Source: Parachlamydiales bacterium (lineage in GTDB: Bacteria; Chlamydiota; Chlamydiia; Chlamydiales; SM23-39). Taken from it: a DNA stretch of 5,189 nucleotides. The translations under genes and the position numbers were made by a program. Below, piece by piece: positions 1-5,189 of this stretch (its first letter is position 1; each line of letters begins with the position of its first letter). The stretch lies in the NCBI GenBank assembly GCA_003151315.1, contig PLXF01000046.1, positions 9,202-14,390 of the forward strand, read 5' to 3'. Under the pieces are notes generated by a model that was not told where the DNA came from, made no database searches, and was given only the letters and a program-made list of their open reading frames with translations.

Positions 1-1
1 C

Positions 2-340
2 TATCTCCATGTCTTAGACATGCCTGCTGAGAAAATTCAGGGAGAGATCTTCAATGTGGGAGCCGACAACCATTCTGTCCTCGAGCTCGGGCAAATGGCT
101 CAACGGATCGTCAATAAAAAACGGCCCGTCGATTTAGTGATTGAACCCACGAATGACCCCCGCTCCTATCGAGTTTCGTCAGAAAAAATAGATAAAAAAC
201 TGGGATTCAAGCCCCAATTTTCGATAGAGAATGCCATCGAAGATTTAGTAGAGGCTTTTGAAAAGGGAAAATTACCCAACTCCATGAGTGATGATAAATA
301 TTTTAATATTAAAACCATGAAAGCGGTCAATTTAGTATGA
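2..340 (+). CDS. Extended SDR NAD-dependent epimerase/dehydratase, C-terminal part (5' truncated by window)
   Basis: The open frame runs in from the left edge (first full codon at 2) for 112 residues to a TGA at 338-340; the N-terminal Rossmann half, including the glycine-rich NAD motif and YxxxK, lies outside the window. What remains matches the substrate-binding end of extended SDR sugar-nucleotide epimerases/dehydratases. It begins YLHVLDMP, then GEIFNVGADNHSVLELGQMA (the FNVG element that follows the substrate-binding helices), then DPRSYRVSSEKIDKKLGF and a final helix IENAIEDLVEAFEKGKL; these DxRSY and KLGF features are common at this position in the family. The exact reaction (epimerase, dehydratase or reductase) cannot be told from this part. 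The ATG at position 20 is internal, not a start. The stop overlaps the next gene's ATG as ATGA, so the two SDRs are probably translationally coupled and act on the same NDP-sugar route in the cytoplasm (inference). Confidence 0.88.
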   Translation, partial: YLHVLDMPAEKIQGEIFNVGADNHSVLELGQMAQRIVNKKRPVDLVIEPTNDPRSYRVSSEKIDKKLGFKPQFSIENAIEDLVEAFEKGKLPNSMSDDKYFNIKTMKAVNLV

Positions 341-1338
341 AGGCTCTTGTTACGGGTGGCGCTGGATTTATCGGGAGCCATTTAACCGATTTTCTCCTAG
401 CTAAAGGCTTTGAAGTAACAGTTATCGATAATCTGTGCGGCGGACACATGAAAAATTTGTCCGAAGCGCAAAAAAATCCCCGCTTCCATTTTGTCCATGC
501 CGATATTAGAGATAGAAACAATCTAAAAGGGCTCTTTAGAGGCGTAGATTGGGTATTTCATTTAGCTGCGTTAGCCGATATTGTCCCTTCCATTGAAAAA
601 CCCAGAGACTATTTTGAGACAAATGTCGACGGAACTTTTCATGTGTTAGAAGAGGCGAAAGAGGCTGAGGTAAAACGGTTTCTCTATGCAGCCTCTTCAT
701 CGTGCTACGGCTTACCGCCCCAATACCCCACACCCGAAACAACCTCAGCTTCACCTCAGTACCCTTATGCACTCACTAAATATCTGGGCGAACAGCTTGT
801 GATGCATTGGGCTCACATTTACAAATTACCCGCCGTAGCGCTTCGGTTATTTAATGTATTTGGCCCTCGATCTCGGACCACAGGGGTTTACGGAGCCGTT
901 TTTGGCGTTTTTTTAGCCCAAAAATTGCATGGCAAGCCCTATACGGTCGTCGGTGATGGGAAACAAACGCGAGATTTCACTTACGTGAGCGATGTAGTAG
1001 AGGCCCTTTACGCCGCCGCCGAATCCTCGCTTACAAATGAGTACCTGAATGTGGGCAGTGGAAGCCACTACAGCGTTAATCGCTTAGTTGAGCTGCTTGG
1101 CGGTCCTGTGACCCACATCCCAAAACGTCCCGGTGAGCCCGATTGCACCTTCGCCGACATTTCTAAGATCGAGAAAAAACTCAATTGGCGAGCAAAAGTC
1201 TCCTTCGAAGAGGGGGTTAAAAAAATCGTAGAACAAATAGAAGGCTATACAGATGCCCCCGTTTGGGACCCCGACTCGATCCAAAAAGCCACGCAAACTT
1301 GGTTTCATTACTTAACTAGGCAGGATCAGCATGTTTAG
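337..1338 (+). CDS. NAD-dependent epimerase/dehydratase, extended SDR (UDP-glucose 4-epimerase-like)
   Basis: This is a complete 333-residue extended SDR, the usual length for sugar-nucleotide epimerases and dehydratases. Visible elements in order: the NAD-binding GGAGFIG at residues 7-13; D31 at the end of beta-2 (ribose contact, suggesting NAD over NADP); HADIRD at 54-59; FHLAA at 74-78; the active-site segment SSSCYG at 120-125; catalytic YALTK with Y144 and K148; LRLFNVFGPR at 169-178; and RDFTYVSDV at 212-220. The FNVG-type element recurs as LNVGSGSHYSV near 237-247. A C-terminal tail of about 30 residues (from residue 304) follows the last typical SDR helix. The start overlaps the upstream stop (ATGA) and no strong Shine-Dalgarno is seen, consistent with coupling. 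By family it acts on a nucleotide-activated sugar in the cytoplasm; UDP-glucose 4-epimerase is the nearest familiar relative. With a SIS protein and sugar kinase/nucleotidyltransferase downstream, an ADP-, CDP- or GDP-sugar is equally possible. Class is certain, substrate unknown. Confidence 0.95.
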   Translation: MKALVTGGAGFIGSHLTDFLLAKGFEVTVIDNLCGGHMKNLSEAQKNPRFHFVHADIRDRNNLKGLFRGVDWVFHLAALADIVPSIEKPRDYFETNVDGTFHVLEEAKEAEVKRFLYAASSSCYGLPPQYPTPETTSASPQYPYALTKYLGEQLVMHWAHIYKLPAVALRLFNVFGPRSRTTGVYGAVFGVFLAQKLHGKPYTVVGDGKQTRDFTYVSDVVEALYAAAESSLTNEYLNVGSGSHYSVNRLVELLGGPVTHIPKRPGEPDCTFADISKIEKKLNWRAKVSFEEGVKKIVEQIEGYTDAPVWDPDSIQKATQTWFHYLTRQDQHV

Positions 1339-1936
1339 CCAGCGTTTACAAGAATTGGTCAGCAGCGTCCATCAATGCTCTTATACCCTCCAAACAGATC
1401 CCATTTCTGAGGAAAAAGCCTTTGAAATATCGCACGACATGATCTCTTCTACCCAAACGAAGCAAGGGGTCGTCTATGTTATAGGCAATGGAGGAAGTGC
1501 GGGGATCGCTTCCCATTTTAGTAACGATCTCATGAAAGCCCTCAAAATAGCTTCGCAGACCCTTTACGACACCAATTTAATGACCTGTCTTGCCAATGAT
1601 ATCGGCTATGAAAACGTCTTTAGCTATCCACTAGATAAGTATTTAAAATCCAACGATCTATTGGTCGCCATCAGCAGCTCAGGACAATCCGCTAATATCG
1701 TAAAAGCCGCCGAAGTCGCCTTATCTAGAAAGGCCTCTTTACTGACCTTAAGTGGATTCAAGTCCACGAACCCGTTAAGAGCTCTTGGACACCTCAACTT
1801 TTGGATCGATGAATCCGATTACGGCCTAGTAGAGACTGCCCATTTCTTTCTTTTACATACAATTATAGATTTATGGAAAAAACACACAGCCCCGGTTTCC
1901 CATGTACAAATCCTTGAAACTGTCCGTTCACGCTAA
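1331..1936 (+). CDS. SIS-domain phosphosugar isomerase, GmhA-like (phosphoheptose isomerase family)
   Basis: This 201-residue single SIS-domain protein is close to the length of GmhA (about 190), which converts sedoheptulose 7-phosphate to D-glycero-D-manno-heptose 7-phosphate, the first step of ADP- or GDP-heptose synthesis. Visible motifs are the phosphosugar loop GNGGSA at 52-57 within VYVIGNGGSAG, SHFSNDL at 61-67, CLANDIGYENVF at 86-97, the serine-rich SIS loop AISSSGQSANI at 113-123, and a C-terminal helix VETAHFFLLHTIIDLW at 167-182. Aligned from memory to E. coli GmhA, the metal-site residues H61, E65, Q172 and H180 correspond to H62, D66, E168 and H176, so two of four are changed conservatively. 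It may therefore use a different substrate, and gmhA is not assigned. Its ATG lies 8 bases inside the SDR gene, with AGGA at 1322-1325 five bases upstream. Its neighbour encodes a heptose-type kinase/nucleotidyltransferase, which supports a sugar-phosphate activation role. Confidence 0.9.
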   Translation: MFSQRLQELVSSVHQCSYTLQTDPISEEKAFEISHDMISSTQTKQGVVYVIGNGGSAGIASHFSNDLMKALKIASQTLYDTNLMTCLANDIGYENVFSYPLDKYLKSNDLLVAISSSGQSANIVKAAEVALSRKASLLTLSGFKSTNPLRALGHLNFWIDESDYGLVETAHFFLLHTIIDLWKKHTAPVSHVQILETVRSR

Positions 1937-3452
1937 AATTAAGACCTTCGAAGAGATGGCTGAAATTCTTGATGGATTTCGCCAAGAAGGGCTTAAAATT
2001 ATCCAATGCCATGGTGTTTTTGATTTAATCCACCCGGGTCATATCCGCCATTTCCGAGAAGCGAAAAACCTCGGCGACAAACTCGTTGTGACGATTACGC
2101 CCGATCGATTTGTCAACAAAGGACCGGGCCGTCCCGTTTTTACAGAAGCCCTTCGGCTTGAGTCTTTGGCTGCCCTAGAAGATATCGATTATGCGGTCCT
2201 CAACGACTCTCCCGACGCTATTTCCGCCATCGAAAAGATCAAACCCCTGATTTATGTAAAAGGGATTGAATATAAAAATCACCAAGAAGACGTCACCGGA
2301 AAAATTTCCCTCGAAACAAAAGCGGTTGAAACATCAGGCGGAAAAATTCACTACACAAACGATGTGGTATTTAGCTCCTCCACTTTGCTCAATAAACATT
2401 TCGACTCTCAACCGCCTGCCGTTACCGAATTCTTAAACCAAATAAAAGAGAGCTATACCTCTACCGAAATAATTCAACGGATCGAAGCTCTATCGCAACT
2501 TAAAGTTCTCGTTATTGGGGATGCGATTATCGACGAATACCAATATGCAGAACCCTTAGGGCAGTCCGGGAAAGGGCATCATATGGTTGTCCGCTCTCTA
2601 GACAAAGAGACTTTCCTCGGAGGCTCTCTCATCATCGCCAATCATGTAGCTCAGTTCGCTTCCGAAGTCACACTAGTCACAGCCATTGGGAGTAAATGCC
2701 CCTACATCAACTTTATTCATGAACAGTTAGACCCTAAAATTGATCCCCAATTCACCTATCTAGAAGACACGATTACTCTGCTAAAAAAAAGATACGTTTT
2801 AAAAGATGGCAAAAATCTAACGAAAATATTTGAAACCTATTCGAGCGAAGAAGAACTGCTAAACCGCACAGAAACAGATAATATTGTCCAATTTTTAGCT
2901 AACAATGGCGCCCAATACGATCTCATTTTAGCCTGCGATTTTGGGAATGGTTTTGCCAATCCGCCCATCATCGATGCGATCTCAGATATCCCCAGCTTTC
3001 TAGCTTTAAATACGCAAACCAATAGCGGCAATCGGGGGTTCAACGTGGTGACAAACTACAAAAGAGCCGATTTTATCTCGTTAAATGAGCCTGAACTCCG
3101 CTTAGCGGCTCACAATAAAACATCGCCCATTGAGGGGATCGCCGCCGATATTTGCCAAATCATGAACTGCCCCTTTATCTCTATTACGCGGGGCGTAAAA
3201 GGGGTCTCTTGCTATTCTCAAGACGGCACCCATTTTTCTCTTCCAGCCTTAGCTACAAACACTATCGATCGGATCGGCGCAGGCGATAGCTATCTCTCTT
3301 TAGCCGCGATGTGCTCAGTGATGGATTATCCCCCTCTGTTAAGCACCTTTATCGGATCAGTAGCCGCGGCTATGAGCGTCCAAATGGTGGGCAATAAAGA
3401 ATCCATAAAAAAAGATACCCTTTGTAAATTTGTTATCCGGCTCATGAAGTAA
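1902..3452 (+). CDS. Bifunctional sugar nucleotidyltransferase (N-term) / PfkB-type sugar kinase (C-term), RfaE/HldE-like in reversed order
   Basis: The 516-residue protein has two domains. Residues about 12-170 are a cytidylyltransferase-like nucleotidyltransferase: CHGVFDLIHPGH at 36-47 carries the HxGH signature, followed by PDRFVNKGPGRPVF at 67-80 and FSSSTLL at 157-163. Residues about 198-516 are a PfkB/ribokinase-type kinase: KVLVIGDAIIDEY at 201-213, GG at 240-241, a KKRYVLKDG strand at 295-303, LACDFGNG at 343-350, ITRGVKG at 428-434 and IGAGD at 458-462, where D462 is the expected catalytic base. E. coli HldE makes ADP-heptose with the kinase first and the adenylyltransferase second; here the order is reversed. 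The family suggests phosphorylation and nucleotide activation of a heptose-like sugar phosphate, but base and sugar are not readable. The 1902 ATG overlaps the SIS gene by 35 bases and lacks a clear Shine-Dalgarno. A TTG at 1914 or the ATG at 1956 are alternatives, but 1956 sits too close to the nucleotidyltransferase core. The stop TAA is at 3450-3452. Confidence 0.92.
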   Translation: MYKSLKLSVHAKIKTFEEMAEILDGFRQEGLKIIQCHGVFDLIHPGHIRHFREAKNLGDKLVVTITPDRFVNKGPGRPVFTEALRLESLAALEDIDYAVLNDSPDAISAIEKIKPLIYVKGIEYKNHQEDVTGKISLETKAVETSGGKIHYTNDVVFSSSTLLNKHFDSQPPAVTEFLNQIKESYTSTEIIQRIEALSQLKVLVIGDAIIDEYQYAEPLGQSGKGHHMVVRSLDKETFLGGSLIIANHVAQFASEVTLVTAIGSKCPYINFIHEQLDPKIDPQFTYLEDTITLLKKRYVLKDGKNLTKIFETYSSEEELLNRTETDNIVQFLANNGAQYDLILACDFGNGFANPPIIDAISDIPSFLALNTQTNSGNRGFNVVTNYKRADFISLNEPELRLAAHNKTSPIEGIAADICQIMNCPFISITRGVKGVSCYSQDGTHFSLPALATNTIDRIGAGDSYLSLAAMCSVMDYPPLLSTFIGSVAAAMSVQMVGNKESIKKDTLCKFVIRLMK

Positions 3453-3467
3453 ACAACTACCTACCTA

Positions 3468-3477
3468 AAGGAAGGAG
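3468..3477 (+). promoter_or_regulatory. Strong ribosome binding site upstream of the ATG at 3485
   Basis: AAGGAAGGAG contains two Shine-Dalgarno-like cores, and the GGAG ends seven bases before the ATG at 3485. It is the strongest ribosome binding site in the window; most neighbouring genes have weak sites and rely on overlapping stop/start codons. It lies in the 32-base gap after the kinase gene. It argues that translation starts at 3485, whatever the nature of the frame that follows. Confidence 0.65.
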
Positions 3478-3484
3478 CTTTTTA

Positions 3485-3784
3485 ATGCCCACAGTGACTT
3501 TACCGCCAAGCCTCACGGCTTTGAGATCACTTAGCAATTTATTGTACCTCCTAAGAGGTCAACATCCAGACGGTTTACCTCGGCAACGTGTGCAAATGCT
3601 ACAACGGCCTAGCGCCTGTTACCATGCCAACAGACTCGGTAAGTCCCGATGGGGTTTAGATTATGTCGTCACGACAATCGGTCAGTCGTGGAAAATGGTG
3701 ACCGAGAAAATAAAAACTATAAAACAGGAGCGGCATTTCCTTCCAGAGCTAAAGCACTGGGTTTCCATGCCGTCAATAAGATGA
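3485..3784 (+). CDS. Uncharacterised 99-residue open frame; possible small protein or remnant of a frameshifted gene
   Basis: I do not recognise this product. Two things support real translation: a strong Shine-Dalgarno seven bases upstream of the ATG, and a stop codon that overlaps the ATG of the E1 alpha gene as ATGA, the same coupling seen at 337-340. Against it, the first 50 residues contain no Lys, Glu or Ile and six Arg, quite unlike the acidic, Lys- and Ile-rich neighbours. The more protein-like stretches lie in other frames: FNAHSDFTAKPHGFEIT at 3481-3531, VNIQTVYLGNVCKCYNG starting at 3558 inside an open run of 34 codons (3555-3656), and an open run from 3643 that continues into the E1 alpha gene. 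No signal peptide, membrane segment or known motif is visible. Either it is a lineage-specific small protein that couples translation between the kinase and E1 genes, or it is a decayed gene whose reading frame has been broken. I cannot decide, hence the low confidence. Confidence 0.4.
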   Translation: MPTVTLPPSLTALRSLSNLLYLLRGQHPDGLPRQRVQMLQRPSACYHANRLGKSRWGLDYVVTTIGQSWKMVTEKIKTIKQERHFLPELKHWVSMPSIR

Positions 3785-4776
3785 AATCGACTTCTGAACT
3801 CAAAACGTCCGAGATAGCCTTATCCCTTTCTCTGTTACACGAAATGGTGAGAATTCGGCTGATCGAAGAGGCTATTGCCCACCGTTATGCCCAACAACAA
3901 ATGCGCTGTCCTGTCCACTTAAGCATCGGACAAGAAGCGGTTGCCGTTGGCATATGTAAAGCGCTTTTACATTCCGATTATCTCATCAGCAACCACCGCG
4001 CTCATGCCCACTACTTAGCCAAAGGGGGGAATTTACCCAAAATGGTAGCCGAAATATACGGCAAAAGTACGGGATGTTGCGGAGGCCGCGGCGGCTCAAT
4101 GCATCTAGTCGATCGATCCGTAGGTATGTTAGGATCGACACCGATTGTCGGGGGGAGTATCCCTGTGGGCGTAGGCCTTGCCTTTGCCACACTCCTAAAA
4201 AAAGAGACCTCAATCACCGTTATATTTTTTGGTGAAGGGGCGACCGAAGAGGGGGTATTTGCTGAAAGTCTCAATTTTGCCGCTCTCAAGGGATTGCCTG
4301 TCCTCTTCGCCTGTGAAAACAACCTCTACTCGGTCTATTCACCTCTGCACGTAAGGCAACCCTCCCAAAGAGATCGAGTAGGCATAGCCCGCGCTCACGG
4401 TATCTGGGCCAAAAGTGGTTTCGGAAATCATGTAGAAGAGGTCCACCTCTTAGCGCAAGAAGCCGTCGCACATATCCGCGATGGAAAAGGACCTGCCTTT
4501 CTAGAGTTTGACACCTATCGCCACAGAGAACACTGTGGCCCAAATTTCGATAACGATATTGGATATAGAACTCCTGAAGAATTTCAAAAGTGGGAAAAAA
4601 AGTGCCCTGTAGCTCTCCATGTATCCAAATTAAAAGAGACCGATCTCATCAATGATCTGGAATTTGCCGAGATGAAAGCCGCTATCCAAACCGAAATCGA
4701 AGAGGCATTTTCTTTTGCCGAATCGAGCCCATTACCCCAATTTAACATAGAAACCGAAAGCCCTTACGCGTTGTAA
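3781..4776 (+). CDS. Thiamine-diphosphate-dependent 2-oxoacid dehydrogenase E1 alpha-type subunit (PDH/acetoin dehydrogenase-like)
   Basis: This 331-residue protein belongs to the E1 alpha family, which binds thiamine diphosphate with a beta subunit and decarboxylates 2-oxo acids. Visible elements: SIGQEAVAVG at 48-57; NHRAHAHYLAKGG at 71-83; the GGRGGSMHL signature at 101-109; the TPP/Mg motif from GEG at 151-153 to ENNLY at 179-183, with N181 and Y183 as probable Mg ligands and E152 where GDG is usual; and YRHREHCGPN at 246-255, which replaces the YRxxGHS phosphorylation-loop region of typical PDH. H251 is the likely loop histidine. The start at 3781 is preferred because it overlaps the upstream TGA as ATGA and leaves the usual 15-20 residues before the first conserved helix. 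An in-frame ATG at 3649 would add 44 unconserved-looking residues. The gene is followed two bases later by its beta partner. No E2 or E3 gene is in the window, so a role on a sugar or acyl donor is inferred from the neighbouring genes. Confidence 0.93.
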   Translation: MKSTSELKTSEIALSLSLLHEMVRIRLIEEAIAHRYAQQQMRCPVHLSIGQEAVAVGICKALLHSDYLISNHRAHAHYLAKGGNLPKMVAEIYGKSTGCCGGRGGSMHLVDRSVGMLGSTPIVGGSIPVGVGLAFATLLKKETSITVIFFGEGATEEGVFAESLNFAALKGLPVLFACENNLYSVYSPLHVRQPSQRDRVGIARAHGIWAKSGFGNHVEEVHLLAQEAVAHIRDGKGPAFLEFDTYRHREHCGPNFDNDIGYRTPEEFQKWEKKCPVALHVSKLKETDLINDLEFAEMKAAIQTEIEEAFSFAESSPLPQFNIETESPYAL

Positions 4777-4778
4777 AT

Positions 4779-5189
4779 ATGAACCGACAAATCCGCTATT
4801 ACGAAGCTATTTTAGAAGCTACAGATCAGTTGATGGAAATAGACACCTCAATTTATGTAATGGGTCTTGGCGTCCCCGATCCGAAAGGGATATTTGGCAC
4901 CACGAGCGGCTTAGAAAAAAAATATGGTCCAGACCGGATCATGGACATGCCCACTTCGGAAAACGCGATGACAGGGATCGCCATCGGCACCGCCATCGCC
5001 GGTATGCGCCCCATTATGACCCATCAGCGGGTCGATTTTTTTATTTTAGCCCTAGACCAGCTCATCAATAATGCGGCGAAATGGCACTACATGTTCAACG
5101 GACAAATGTCGGTCCCGCTCGTTATCCGTTTGATTATGGGAAGAGGGTGGGGACAGGGGCCGCAACACTCCCAATCTCTCCACGCCCTT
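4779..5189 (+). CDS. Thiamine-diphosphate-dependent E1 beta-type subunit, N-terminal part (3' truncated by window)
   Basis: An ATG two bases after the E1 alpha stop opens a frame that runs without a stop to the window end, giving 137 residues, roughly 40% of the usual 320-340. It is a clear 2-oxoacid dehydrogenase E1 beta (transketolase pyrimidine-binding domain). It starts RQIRYYEAILEATDQLME (residues 3-20), the usual first helix; then GVPDPKGIFGTTSGL (31-45); DMPTSENAMTGIAIG (56-70), where E61 is the expected glutamate that activates the thiamine ring; AGMRPIMTHQRVDFF (74-88); LDQLINNAAKWHYM (92-105); and the active-site stretch GQGPQHSQSLHAL (125-137) with H130. No clear Shine-Dalgarno precedes the start, so coupling to the alpha gene is likely. 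The two subunits should form an alpha2beta2 heterotetramer. The C-terminal transketolase domain lies outside the window, so completeness cannot be judged. Confidence 0.93.
   Translation, partial: MNRQIRYYEAILEATDQLMEIDTSIYVMGLGVPDPKGIFGTTSGLEKKYGPDRIMDMPTSENAMTGIAIGTAIAGMRPIMTHQRVDFFILALDQLINNAAKWHYMFNGQMSVPLVIRLIMGRGWGQGPQHSQSLHAL

Noticed and set aside
166..772. Antisense open frames opposite the two SDR genes
   Set aside because: They are short, cross gene boundaries and have no domain-like sequence, while the sense strand is clearly coding.
1331..1936. Naming the SIS gene gmhA
   Set aside because: The fold and GNGGS loop fit, but two metal-site residues differ and the locus is not a core heptose operon, so only the family is given.
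3453..3484. Possible terminator or hairpin after the kinase gene (AAAG...CTTT with a short T run)
   Set aside because: The possible stem is only four or five base pairs and overlaps the ribosome binding site; it is too weak for an intrinsic terminator.
3649..3780. In-frame 44-residue N-terminal extension of E1 alpha from the ATG at 3649
   Set aside because: There is no Shine-Dalgarno, it overlaps most of the 3485-3784 frame, and E1 alpha proteins normally have only a short leader before the conserved helix; the ATG at 3781 overlaps the upstream stop.
3485..3780. Structured RNA or insertion-sequence remnant in the cryptic region
   Set aside because: No terminal inverted repeats, target duplications, transposase motifs or extended stems could be seen by eye.
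4011..4543. Antisense open frames opposite the E1 alpha gene
   Set aside because: They lie opposite a strongly conserved coding region, show no recognisable motif and have no ribosome binding site; they are shadows of the sense codons.
3781..5189. Naming the E1 pair pdhA/pdhB or acoA/acoB
   Set aside because: No E2/E3 neighbours are visible, the YRHREHCGPN loop is atypical and the surrounding genes are for sugar activation; the symbol would imply an unsupported function.

Overview
The window is one dense, single-strand (+) gene block of about 45% GC (estimated by eye from a few lines), typical of a surface-polysaccharide or lipopolysaccharide sugar biosynthesis locus in a Gram-negative-type bacterium. 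Both edges cut through genes. No rRNA, tRNA, mobile element or CRISPR array is visible. The gene set does not fix the species. Similar combinations are known in outer-membrane polysaccharide loci of spirochaetes and intracellular bacteria, but lineage cannot be decided from this sequence alone.

Layout, left to right: (1) the C-terminal third of an extended SDR (NAD-dependent sugar epimerase/dehydratase), 2-340; (2) a complete second extended SDR, 337-1338, joined to the first by an ATGA stop/start overlap; (3) a SIS-domain protein of the phosphoheptose-isomerase type, 1331-1936; (4) a two-domain nucleotidyltransferase plus PfkB sugar kinase, 1902-3452, whose domain order is the reverse of E. 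coli HldE; (5) a puzzling 0.3 kb stretch, 3453-3780, with a strong ribosome binding site and a 99-codon open frame (3485-3784) of unusual composition; (6) a thiamine-diphosphate E1 alpha-type subunit, 3781-4776; and (7) the first 137 codons of its E1 beta partner, 4779 to the window end. Nearly every junction overlaps or is only a few bases long. No internal promoter or terminator stands out, so this looks like part of one operon.

Working model (inference): the SIS protein, kinase and nucleotidyltransferase would isomerise, phosphorylate and nucleotide-activate a sugar phosphate, probably heptose-like. The two SDRs would then epimerise, oxidise or reduce the NDP-sugar. The E1 alpha/beta pair is the unexpected part. 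No lipoyl E2 or E3 gene is seen in the window, and its position among sugar-nucleotide genes suggests TPP-dependent carbon-carbon chemistry on the sugar, or supply of an acyl group to it, rather than central metabolism. The most interesting items are this TPP pair in a sugar-activation operon, the cryptic 3485-3784 region, the reversed kinase/transferase fusion and the changed metal-site residues of the SIS protein.
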